A stretch of DNA of 64,000 nucleotides. Origin: Oscheius onirici. Lineage: Eukaryota; Nematoda; Chromadorea; Rhabditida; Rhabditidae. Made by a program: the position numbers and the translations under genes. The stretch spans positions 10,230,001 to 10,294,000 of the forward strand of contig OW051473.1 of the NCBI GenBank assembly GCA_932521025.1, given 5' to 3'. Below the pieces are notes generated by a model that was given only the letters and a program-made list of their open reading frames with translations, ran no database searches and had not been told where the DNA came from. This document shows, piece by piece, positions 1 to 9,991 of the stretch (position 1 is the stretch's first letter; every line of letters starts with the position of its first letter).

Positions 1-28
1 GTGTGGAAAGAGTATCCTGATCAATGAG

Positions 29-886
29 CTGACGTGCGAACTGAAGACGTGCTACGCAGAAACCACCGACGAAACTCGATGTCACGTCATGTGAGTTTTG
101 ATATTAACTTGCTTTTAAAGTGTTATAGTCCGACTGAAGTCCGGACCAATGTCGACAAAGTTCTTCGAGACAACGAGTTCCGCTTCACAGCGCTGTGCTA
201 CATGGTCAATATTTCGTTGTACGGCGAAGGAACCAAAGAGAACGTAAGTTTCACAGAATTGTCTCTCTGTTTCTCTGACTAACTGACTCTCTGTCTCTCT
301 TTCTTATTTTGTCTCAGCCTAATCATGCGAGTGAACTTTTTAGCCAGTAGTCGTAAAATGAAATGAGAAACTAAATTTTAGTGCCAGGATCCCATCACTT
401 CTAACTTGATTAAAAACCATTTCTAATCATGAGAGTGACCTTTTCCATAAAATCTCCTTTAGAATCCAATCGTTCAAGCTTTCAAGGAGATCCAGAGATT
501 TGCCAATCATAACAGAATGAGAGAAATGCCAATCATTGTCATGCTCACCAGGAAAGACCTGCTCACTGAGGAGTTGAACAAGACTCCCGTCTCGGTAAAC
601 TTTCCTGACTACCATGGTAAGATCTGGTCGTGTACAAATTTTATCTTTGAGGCAACAACATTCCGAACGATGTGCTCAACTTTTTCGCTCAAAAGTTTAA
701 AGCTCTGAGACATGTCACTTATCGTTCAAGAGTAAGTAGCTTCAATTTTACACATTGAATGCTCATTTGCAGTACTACCGATCTTTCTATGTCTTCATGC
801 CTGACAGTATGGTTGCAATGACGCTGTTTGCTCTTTTCTACGAGGACCATATTGTTCAGAAAATCTCAAGCATAGGTTTCACTTAA
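29..886 (+). CDS. Divergent G-protein alpha subunit, C-terminal part (5' end outside window)
   Basis: The spliced product resembles the C-terminal two thirds of a heterotrimeric G-alpha subunit. Exons are about 29-243, 463-616, 652-731 and 773-886, joined in frame by GT-AG introns. In order one reads DVLRRNHRRNS (the DVLRxRxxT switch I region), an F-D-I-N-L-L-L stretch, FRFTALCYMVNISLYGEG (the VTAIIFxVALSxYD strand), PIIVMLTRKDLL (the NKKD strand), NFPDYHG (the FPEYxG motif), and a final helix ending IVQKISSIGFT, like the receptor-contacting tail. Known G-alphas hydrolyse GTP and relay signals from seven-pass receptors at the plasma membrane. Here the switch II DVGGQR motif is replaced by residues around CYSPTEVR, the switch I Thr is Ser, and the guanine-specificity Asn (NKxD) is Thr (TRKD), so GTP binding and hydrolysis are probably impaired. 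The P-loop and helical domain would lie upstream. Family assignment is fairly secure; activity is doubtful. Confidence 0.72.
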
Positions 887-1068
887 AATACTTAAAAAAA
901 ACGAATTCTCTCATTGTAATCTCATTCAAGTATTTAAAGGCTGACAATTACTGTTGAAATTTTACGTCTACAGAACCCTTCAGTACAGTTTTTGACTTTG
1001 GAGAACAAAAACAGGGTCAAACTACTGCCACACGTTCATTCAGGTGTATTTACAGGGCAAACATAATA

Positions 1069-2023
1069 TCAAAGCTCTCCAGGGATTGGAACATCTGGTC
1101 CTTTGCTGTATGTATCGAGGTAGACTTCAATTTCCTTTGGTTCCTCTCCGCTCTCATCTGAATAACGTGCTCTGGCGATCACATCAGCTACATGCTTCAG
1201 CTTTTCTAAAACCTAGTAGCAGCCGTATCAAACATACCAACCTTGAGTAACTTGATCGACCCAAATGTCTGCAAACTTTCTGAAAACTGTCTGAAAACTT
1301 TTGTGAGATTACATACTTTTGTTTCATGACATGTTGAACGTGAAAGTCGTGAGCTGCCACAATGTCTGTTATTGGATGAGATGATCTGCCTTAAAAAATA
1401 GTCCAGACACGAAATTCCTACAACTCACTTGTATTCGCCAGTCGGAGGTCAGCATCCATGTCCAGAAAGACTTTGACGTCAAGTTTCGATCGCAACGAAA
1501 GATCCTAAGGCTTTGTCATTGTGTAAAGAGTAGATTACCTCAAAAACAGTCAGTCCGTGGTAGAGAATGCAGTCAACAGAAGGAGGCACTAAACTGGGTT
1601 GTACACACGTTCAATGAGCTTTTCACTGATAAAAAGCAAAGAAATGAAATAATTTGTCGGTCGAGGAATCAATTGATGGCTTTTTGCTTGGTTATACCGT
1701 AATGTAAGCCAACTGGACCAGTATCTGATCCGAAAAGAGCACTGACCTGACCAGAAGTTAGGCCAGAACCCCTTTTCCAATAAGCAATATAATACTCTTG
1801 AGTTTGACCCACTGTAAAAATGTCAAACTTACCATATCTTTCAACATTCTGCTTGGCTTTGTTGTATTCAATCTCCACTGCATTGAGCGACTTTTTGCGA
1901 AGCAGATTGACGAGAAGAGCAGAAAAGTTTTTCTAGTGAATGAATATTTTTCTATAGAATCATGAACTGCCCCACCTTTCCAGTTCCGGCACCTCCAACG
2001 ACTCCAACCAAGACAGGTTTCAT
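1069..2023 (-). pseudogene. Uridine/cytidine-kinase-like gene, degenerate
   Basis: The ATG at 2023 opens a strand-loop reading VLVGVVGGAGTGK, the position of the uridine kinase P-loop. An exon with ALLVNLLRKKSLNAVEIEYN follows, then VPPSVDCILYHGLTVFE (the VxPxDVVLFEGIL motif), then SKLDVKVFLDMDADLRLA (the DMKxFVDTDxDxRL motif), then IVAAHDFHVQHVMKQK, and a last exon from VLEKLKHVADVIARARY to a TGA at 1069-1071. Uridine kinases phosphorylate uridine and cytidine in pyrimidine salvage. After the Lys of the P-loop the expected Ser/Thr is Lys. Between ERYG and VPPSVD I found no splice path that keeps the frame: EKLIERVYNP and SLVPPSVD lie in different frames around 1590-1620. This suggests a pseudogene, or an unusual exon plus a sequence error. 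Other downstream introns look normal. Confidence 0.55.
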
Positions 2024-2863
2024 GTTGTGAGCAGACACAGCCCACGAACTGATTCGAGTAACTCATTAGACGAAGTCGTGACCCCTCCCTCGGGAACCTG
2101 CAATTCAATTAGATGCACCACGAACACCTCAACCGGGACGTTTATAGCTACTCACGACAAAATTAAAAACGTTCGAGAGAGTAACGAAGAAAAAAGGAGC
2201 GTTCCTATGCTTCTTGCTGTCTTATCGGAAGGTGTCATTCAAAAGTGCAAGAAAAACCTTTCGTCGGCTGCAGCAACAGGACAATAATAATGGAAAAAGC
2301 CCCTTTCATTGACATTAAAAAATGCCAGGACACCCACGGATTTTGACAAAGATTTTCCACGGATTGAATCCTTCTTAGTAAAACGCTAAAGGCTCCAAAA
2401 GTGTTTTTCGAACTTTTCACCTCCAAAACAGCATAAACATGTGATTCTAACAGGGTAACTGTTATATAGAAATTTAGAGAGGAATCCGCCTACCACGTCC
2501 ATTTTTTCATTTTTTTAGACCGCCTTCGGTTTCGCCGTCTGAAGCAAAACAGGACAAGTTGTGTTCTGTCGAGATAAGTCAGCTTTGAAGTTGGTTGGAG
2601 CAAAGTTTGGCATTTTTAGGGGTAAACTGTATAACGCTATATAATATTGAGGGCTGGTTCACTTCATTAAAATGTCATAAACTCTCCCGTTGGGCCATAG
2701 GTTTATCCATCTTGTTCATATTTCGAACGATAGTCCATGGAAGTTTTGGGGGAGTTTATTGAGCAATGGTATAAAACTGATTCAAATTTAAAGCATAATG
2801 TTACTCGAAAACAACCGGTATTGTGAGAGCATCAGCGTTTTTTTTCTTTAACTTCAACTTGTT
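2024..2863. other. Intergenic stretch with no recognised gene
   Basis: Between the uridine-kinase-like start and the stop of the forkhead gene I see only short open frames without splice context or family resemblance. It should contain the 5' flank of the kinase-like gene and the 3' UTR of the forkhead gene. Confidence 0.5.
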
Positions 2864-4489
2864 TCAACTGCGGTGGAGAAGGACAAGGTTCCCTGACTTC
2901 GGTTCTGACTTGTTTAAAGGAAGAGCCAGAATTTCTTGTCCATCCTGGAACGGTAGCAGGGGAATTATCCTGGGTGGCTTGGTAGGTCGAGCCACGACTT
3001 TTTCAAGTTTGACGATCCTTGTATCAGGACTATTCGGTAATAAGAGACGCTAAAATACTAACTTTAAATTTAATTTTTCAAACCTCACCTGGCTATCAAC
3101 AAAGCGATATTGCGGAACGTTCGCAGGAATTGCATCCGAAGGAGGACGATGGAAGACTACACGAGCCGCTGTGTTGTCCTTCAAGTGCGGCGGCCGTGAA
3201 CCGACGACTTTGACTGGATACAAAATTTTGAACTTGGGAGGCACAGCTTCATCCACGTGCTTGACTTTGTACTTTCTTTTAGCCGTCACAGTTGAAAGGC
3301 TTGCTTGCAGAGGAAAATCAACTTCAGGAATTCCTATCTCTCCGTGTACAAGAGCATCCCAGTGCTCTGAAAATTAAAAATATCTCAAAATTGTCATTCC
3401 TACCTGGTCTCTTAAGACCATAGCAGTGCACATATGGATTCTTTTCCGTAAACTCGTAAATTTTCCTGTGAAATAACTCCAATCCATTGGGTCGGAATTT
3501 CCAGAAGAATCCTGTGCCGTCGGAATTCTGAAATGATTTTTTGCTCTGTCCAGAAGTTTTTTACCGGATCTCCTTTTTGAAAGAGGTAGCATGTACTGAT
3601 GCAATGGCGAAGAGACTTTTTCCAGCGGTCGTCTGTCAGATCATAATACTGGAAGTTTGCACTGAAAAAAGGTTGAGAACCTGCAAATAAACTCACTTGA
3701 CAAATGCGTAAATCCGCCTTACTGCTTCCTCTTCCTTACCGCCATTTTTCAGAGCGAGACCGATCAGGATAGCGTAGGGAATTTGAACAAAACCCAGGCG
3801 GCATCTCGGATCTTGCACGAGAGCTTTTTGGTAGTATACAATAACCGGCTTTTTTGAAGTGATCGGCAGGGTATTTTGAGCTAATTTGAGTCTTCTGGAA
3901 GCCACTTCAGGATCACAAGCTTTAGCAGTCTCAATCAAAGCTTTCTGAAAGTTGAAAATCAACAGTTCTGGAAAATTGTGTACCTCCAATGGATCCTCCT
4001 CCTCATCGTAGTTGAGATTCTTTCGCTCAGGGATCTGAGAATATACATAGGGACTGATGGCTACAGGACTTCCCGGCGGCTGGTCCGAAGTAGACGAATA
4101 CTGCTGGGTATCGTAGACGTCAATAGGGTTGTGCCACGTATTCATCTTGAAGAAAGAATTGAAAAAAAGAAACTACAAACTTTTTACCTGATCATCATCC
4201 ATGCTGAGAGGAGTATCCGGGTAGTAAATGTCATCACAGGGAGACCCGCAGAACGATGCATCTTCTTTTAACGGCTGTGAATCGTCGGCTTTTGAAAAGA
4301 AGCTAGTAATGAAGGTGTCATCGTCTACATTCTCAGGAATCGGCATGTCTTCTACAGCTTGATGCTCATTCGAAAAGCCCTAAATGAATTTTTGTTAAGG
4401 AGAATCAAAACATTTACCATCCGTGGTTGCTGTTTGTACGGAACTCCGAGAAAGGGATCAGCTGGCGGATCGCCGATCAAAAAGTTCAT
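2864..4489 (-). CDS. Divergent forkhead (winged-helix) transcription factor
   Basis: Several exons on the minus strand splice cleanly from an ATG at 4489 (MNFLIGDPPADPFLGV) to a TGA at 2864-2866. The centre carries a winged-helix DNA-binding domain: IPYAILIGLALKNGG (usual PYSYATLIxxAI), RRIYAFVK, NFQYYDL, then DRWKKSLRHCIS (usual WxNSIRHNLS recognition helix), CYLFQKGDP (usual CFxKVPR) and GTGFFWKFRPNG (usual GKGxYWxLDP). Forkhead proteins are nuclear regulators that bind RYAAAYA-like sites. The N-terminal region is acidic (NVDDDTF, SMDDDQ). A basic, proline-rich tail of about 130 residues follows the domain. In the recognition helix the usual Asn in RHNLS is Cys (RHCIS), so binding preference may differ. 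Splice phases agree across all exons I joined. I could not place it in a Fox subclass. Confidence 0.8.
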
Positions 4490-4931
4490 CTTCTGAAAAT
4501 CGTTGTGATAAGTCGAAAAATTCATTAAATGAAAAGAAAACTGAAAATAATTGAAATCGATAACTAACGTGCCGAATTAGACGATGAGCAGAAATCGATA
4601 TATGAGGTCAAGCCAAAGCAATGGGAGGAGCTTGGCTGTATCGTGAAATATTTGTTGCGTGATAAAAAAAGCTGAAAACTTTTATGTAACTCAAAAATCA
4701 AGAAAACAAGCAGATTGATATGTACATTTATTTCGGAGTAAGATGCGCAACACAAATATTGTGAATTTACGACTAGATCAAGTTGGACCATTCGTGTGTA
4801 AACCCATAGGGTACATACAATATTTAAACATACATTTTTGAGGGGACGCTATTGAATTTCCGGCCAGAAACAGGTTAATCGTCAAACTTCTTAACCTTTC
4901 TAGCACTGTGGATCAGTAGATAGAGCGTTGG
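4490..4931. other. Intergenic, probable forkhead promoter region
   Basis: This lies between the forkhead start (minus) and the stop of the next minus-strand gene, so it holds the forkhead 5' flank and the neighbour's 3' UTR. No convincing gene is seen. A tRNA A-box-like string near 4905-4925 lacks a B box. Confidence 0.45.
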
Positions 4932-5732
4932 CTAACAGGGAATGTACAGGTAGTTGTACTGAATTGGCTCAGCAGGCTCCTCGAATTCGTAGGTGATCTG
5001 AGGAATCGGGGGGAAGGTTTCTTCAATATATTGGTGTCGTTGTTCAACTGAAAATGGCAGTTTATAAGCTCAAACGACATAATATATATTCTTTCCAAAA
5101 TGTAGAGAACCTAATTTGAATCGGCCCGCACTTTTCTATTGAATGAGCATTGACATGATGTACGCAGCTAAGTTTCAGTCAACTTGGTTTGAAACTTGTG
5201 CTTTAGTGAAAGCGCTGGCCGACGCACTCTACATTTTGAGCAGACTATGACTATGGTTCAAAAAATAAACAACGAAATAGCTTACATTCGTATGTGATCA
5301 TTGGAGGGGCATGGTCTTCCTCTTCTTTCTGCAGGATAAAACTGATCTCTGGCTCCTTATATACAGGATATACAGGAGGAGGAGGTGGTGGGGGTGGTGT
5401 CCTCCTCTTCTTTATTTTGGATTGGTCGATACCCTAAATTGTAAGGAAAGAATCAATGTTATCCATTTGACGAACTTTTTTCGGGAGAGTCTTAAGTCGT
5501 TTGGCTGGCCGTTTCTGTAGCTGCTGCTTGTTCTTCTCCACCTTTTTTCGCAGTCTCTCTACATCGTCAGAGCTGAGCTCCTCGCATGTCATCACGGCTG
5601 GGGAGTTTAGCTTCCTTGTCATCAATCTGAAAAGGTTTGTAAAGAAGGAAAAAATAATTTTACTTACTTGTTATAAAAAGTGTTAACTAGTGTGTTCTTC
5701 AGCTTCTTGCGCACCGACGATACTTTTCTCAT
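4932..5732 (-). CDS. Uncharacterised basic, proline-rich protein
   Basis: A four-exon model runs from the ATG at 5732 (MRKVSSVRKKLKNTLVNTFY) to a TAG at 4932-4934. Exon 2 encodes a charged, probably coiled-coil helix (SSDDVERLRKKVEKNKQQ) and a basic run (KRPAKRLKTLPKK). A 44-base intron with a weak GTTCGT donor leads to exon 3, which carries KIKKRRTP followed by eight prolines and an acidic patch (ILQKEEEDHAPP). The last exon has a Tyr/Pro/Glu-rich tail ending YNYLYIPC. Basic clusters suggest a nuclear location, and the polyproline run could bind SH3 or WW domains, but both are inferences. I recognise no family. The phase-consistent exons and a clear ...TTTTCAG acceptor before the last exon support a real gene. 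Confidence 0.6.
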
Positions 5733-6525
5733 GGTGTGATGCTGAAAACTATTTTGTTAAACGGATGACAATGAAATGAAAAAATCGTATGTCAAAAAAG
5801 ACAGTTTTTAATAAAGACAGTAGCGCTTAGTCAGTGAAAAACTTGAGTTTCAGGGCACGAAGAGGAGCAAATTTCAGAAAGTTGCAGTCAACAAGCAGAA
5901 AAACTGGAAAATTTGTTTACTGTGGGAAACTGAATCGTGTAAACCAAATCAGGGAACAGTACGTCATTACCTCGTGACGTCATGACGTCAATAAACCCAG
6001 TTCTAGAAGACACGACAGTAGTACATCTCAGAGCGCGCAGGAGATTCCACGCGGGACCCAGGTTGCCAGTTGGCGGAAGAAGTATTTCCGCATGCGCGGA
6101 AAATCGAAAAAATCCTTTTTATGCAATTTTCAATGGAAAAATATGTAGGTGGACAAGTGAATTGAGGCTAAATAAAGTCATGAGCCAACTGGATCAGAAT
6201 TTTAGATATAAAAATATTTTGACCTGACTGAGTCAGATCAGAATCCCTTTGCCAAAAACAGTAGAACATAACCAGAACACTCTGCTTCGCTAAGCTCGTT
6301 CTGCTCGAACATGGTCTGCGAATCACCAGAGTTTATGGGTTTACCTCACTTTTCTCCAACCCTTCCCGAAGGAGGTCGGAAGGAGCTCGAAAACACTGAG
6401 TTCAGTCTTTAAAGAACTAGACACAAGGCTTCCGTTATACCTGGCACTTAGCTCATTCAGAGATCGCGTTGTCCCTGTAGCTATGATAATGCGTTGTTGA
6501 TGCGTTGAGTAACCAAGGAAACCTA
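5733..6525. other. Intergenic stretch without recognised genes
   Basis: Between the proline-rich gene and the foldback element only short open frames are present, with no family resemblance. A conserved T-rich acceptor or TATA box in a convincing context is not seen. Confidence 0.45.
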
Positions 6526-6939
6526 CATTTCCGAATCTCAGACTCGGATCTCATATTCTCGTTGGGGAGTGACCGAAACCCCGCCGTTCAAGAAGGGTAA
6601 CCGACACCCCGCGTCGGGGGGTTGAGTTATCCTCCGTCTAAGCAGTGGCATACTGTTCCCAGAAAGTAAAACACCTGCGGCCCAAACGAGGGTGCGCAGC
6701 GAGAGTGATAACTCCTTTTTAAAGGCTTAGGCTATCACTAAAAGCAGACTGTTGCCCGTTCTTTACTGGATTTATGTAGTGATAATAAATACACTGTTAG
6801 TGGCTTCAGGGAACGGTAACTCAAACCCCGCGACGGTAACTGAAACCGGTTACGGTTACCCTTTGTGGTTGACGGGGTTTCGGTATACCACCCTTCTCGT
6901 TCTCGGTATCCGGGACACTCATCCTACACCTCGGAAGTG
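6526..6939. mobile_element. Foldback/MITE-like element with imperfect terminal inverted repeats
   Basis: The left end (about 6526-6605) and the reverse complement of the right end (about 6850-6939) align over roughly 70 bases. Both start CA(T/C)TTCCGA, contain an ACCGAAACCCCG block and then AAGGGTAACCG. The interior of about 270 bases has no coding potential. Such small non-coding elements are usually moved in trans by a DNA transposase. No flanking target-site duplication was obvious, so the exact ends are approximate. Confidence 0.6.
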
Positions 6940-7365
6940 GCTACCTGCGCTACTCAATTCCTCTGCTCAAACAGACAAGAGGAGACTGTGCGGCGCCGGA
7001 CAGAAAAAAATTCTGCGGAAAACAAACAGATAACAGCCCGGAATAGCCGGAGGGGCTCAACAGCCGGATGATGACGACGCTTCACGACGAACACTTGGTC
7101 AATGAGCTCAAGACGGCCATTAACGTGGAACGTCTTCATTAACCATGTACTTTCATGAACATGCGTAGAATAATAAAAGAGGGAGAAAAGATTGGCAAAT
7201 ATGTACAAACAGCGATTAGTCACTATTAATAGTGGGTGGTCGTCGTGAAAAAAAAGACGGAGAAAAATGTCACTAGCGAATTTTTACATGACACCGGGTA
7301 GACACCGCAGAACTAAAGAGGAATGGGGATGGGTAGACAGCAAAAAATAGTTATTAAGCACATAA
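6940..7365. other. Intergenic stretch downstream of asparagine synthetase
   Basis: This holds the 3' flank of the minus-strand asparagine synthetase gene. No gene or RNA was recognised. Confidence 0.4.
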
Positions 7366-9991
7366 TTAAGCGACGCCGGACATCATGGCTGAGCCTGTAC
7401 TTCGTCGTCGAAGCCGCATCATTTCCTGCATGTCGGGTTGAACGTCAAGGGTATCTTTCGACGTATAGTTTTCCTTCTCTTCAACCAGATGCCAGGCGGC
7501 TGTTCTGAAACGTTCGAAATTTTCAGTAATTTTTTTGATATACCGATAAATTTTCGTATGGACAATGTGAGCCAGCTTTCCGTAGCTGAATGTATTCTCA
7601 AAGATGGTCCGGTACCAGTATTCCTCTGGCGTTTCGGGAGTCCGGTCAGGGAAGCGGGAAGCGCGATTGGCAAAGTCCTCCTCAGAAACTAGTGAGCTAG
7701 CATGTCTGTGGACAATATCTCCAAGGTCAGTTTTTCCTAAGCGTTATTTGTGACCAAGAGGGAAGAAAACATACCTAGAGCCTCAGCGAATCCTTCCTTA
7801 CTCCTCCAGAGGACTTCCTCAGGAAGATATTTTACGAAGGCGCTTCGAAGAACATGTTTCTCCAGCTTCATCGGCATCAATTTGTATGAGGGCGGCAACC
7901 TGGCTACCAGGTTCACAAAACGCTTGTCCAAGAACGGCACCCGGATTTCTAGACCATGGCAGGAGGTGGATCTATCGCAGCGCAGAACATCATACTGGTG
8001 AAGATGTTCAAGCCTTCTTAGCATCTCCTTGTGCAGGTGAAAGGGGTTGGGAGCTTTCTGCATGTAAGCATAGGATCCAAAAAGTTCATCAGCTCCCTCT
8101 CCTGAAAATAGTAGCGTTGCCCTGTTTGCACGCGGAATTCCTCGTGGCTTAAAAAGAAATGTGTTTGATGAGCCGCGCTCTTAAAGAATCTCTTCTCCTC
8201 TCGACAAAAAGGTTGGTATCTTGGCTCCGCGGCGACTCAAGGTTCCCTTTGTGTGATTTAGAGCAAAGAACGGTTGTGAAATTTTGGTCAAGTACGGTAG
8301 TCTGTTAGCCTGTCTAGGGACCAAAATAGTTTCTTTTCGAAAAACGGCCCCTATTCCAAGAAATGCAGCAGTATCAACTACTGTTTGTCTTAGGCCAATG
8401 ACGCAAAATGCGTACCTGAGAGTAGCACTTTGACATCGGACACAGAGGCAATGTGTCTGCAGAGCAGATAGTGAGCCACTCCACAGCGAACAATGGCAGG
8501 ATCAAAGGTTTCCAGAGCGTAGATGACTTCTAGAAATACGAGAAATGAATAAATTTGAAATGGTACAAACCAGGAATTATGTCAAGACACTGCTGTGGGG
8601 TAATAACAAGTACGCGGTGCTCAATGTCGAGGTATTCCGCCACACGCCGGGCGTTTTCAAGATCCGGAGAATCTTCAAATCCGACAGAGAAGGCAATGGG
8701 TTTGTGAGTAAGAGCCTTGGTGGCAATGGAAGCCACAAGAGACGAATCGAGACCGCCACTGAGCATGAAGCCGAATTGACGGTTTCCCATCAGACGTTTT
8801 TCCACCGCTCCTATAAGAGTTTGCCTGACGAGTTCCTAAACATTTGACTTTAAACAATTTTTAAGGCCTACTACCTGAGCCATTTCCATACTGTAGAAAC
8901 GATCAGCGACAGTCGGAACTTGGAAGTAGCTCAAGATTTGAATGCTTCTGTTCTTGAGAGTCAGAGGAATCGTGGCACAGCTTCCAGGAGGGAAATATTC
9001 GACTTTTTCGCACAAGTCGTGGATGCATTTGACTTCAGACCCGATTACCAGAGATCCTAGAAAATTATCACTTTAAGATCGTCTTCCGGGGACTTGTGCG
9101 CGCTGCTGCTTCCGGTTCCCGAAGCTTGTGTACTCGAGCAAAAACAAGTCCATCGTCCGAAAGACATCAGCTTCACCATTTGTTAGATAAGCGCAGATCC
9201 ACGCGCCGAGCACGTCACGGACCATCTGTCTCTTCAACGTACCGTCTCTCGAGAACCCGTAGAAGAGTGGCCGGACGCCGATGGGATCACGTCCCACGTA
9301 AAGATTCTTGTGGTCGGACATGATGAAAGCAAAAACTCCATCTAGACTGGCACAAGTCTCGCGGAGATCTTTCCCTGAAATTGTGAAAGTCTGCTACCGT
9401 AACAGAGTCAATAGATAGTAGTGAAACCGTTACTCACCCGAGTTGACGAAAGAGTGAATGATAGCAGCACAGTCACTTCCTCCGTTCTCAAGAACCAGCT
9501 TTGATTTTTCCTAGAAGAAGCATTCAAAAAGTCACTTTGACAGGATTACCTTGAGCTCTTTGTGGTTGTAAATTTCTCCGTTGCAGACAACGGCCAGACC
9601 GTTGCCGACAATCGGCTGCTCTGATGGCACGTCTCCTGGCTGAAAATGTGTCTTTCCTCTCAGTGGTACTAGGATCATGGAACATTTTGTGCCAAGACGA
9701 ACTCTAGCCACTAAACATCACATAAAGAGGTGATTAGGAGTGATTAGTGGCAAAGTGGCCATTACACAAAATTCTGAACGACTACTTGGGGCAGCTGTAC
9801 CGAGACGTCTCTGTAGCAAAGAACACAAAAATGCTTACCATTACAATGGCGAGACGATGAAAACCGAGATGAACGCCAGGCTGAACCTGCTTGAGTACTG
9901 TAAGGTCTGGACCACGTCCGACGATACGCATGAACTGTTCATGATGCAGTGGCGTCGGCTGCTCGCCGAGGATGGCCCAGATGCCGCACAT
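7366..9991 (-). CDS. asns: Asparagine synthetase (glutamine-hydrolysing)
   Basis: This enzyme converts aspartate, ATP and glutamine to asparagine, AMP, PPi and glutamate in the cytosol. The start at 9991 is set by MCGIWAILGE, whose Cys2 is the class II amidotransferase nucleophile exposed after Met removal. The N-terminal domain continues with the expected RGPD, VVCNGEIYNHKEL and GVFAFIMSD...GRDPIGVRPLFY motifs. The synthetase domain has the ATP pyrophosphatase loop FMLSGGLDSSLVA, then LLSGEGADELFGSY and GLEIRVPFLDKRFV, and the C-terminal WRSKEGFAEALG. Exons join in frame with short introns; the one inside 9070-9240 is about 170 bases. The stop TAA is at 7366-7368. Near the end a 39-base segment (around 7505-7545) looks like an intron but is a multiple of three and open, so two isoforms differing by 13 residues are possible. 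All catalytic residues I can check are present. Confidence 0.93.

Noticed and set aside
91-120. Possible 30-base intron (GTGAG...TTAAAG) in the first G-alpha exon
   Set aside because: Removing it breaks the frame, whereas reading through gives the expected switch I to strand 4 order.
4898-4945. tRNA-like string (A-box-like, CTAACAG loop)
   Set aside because: No B box follows, and it overlaps the stop of a minus-strand gene.
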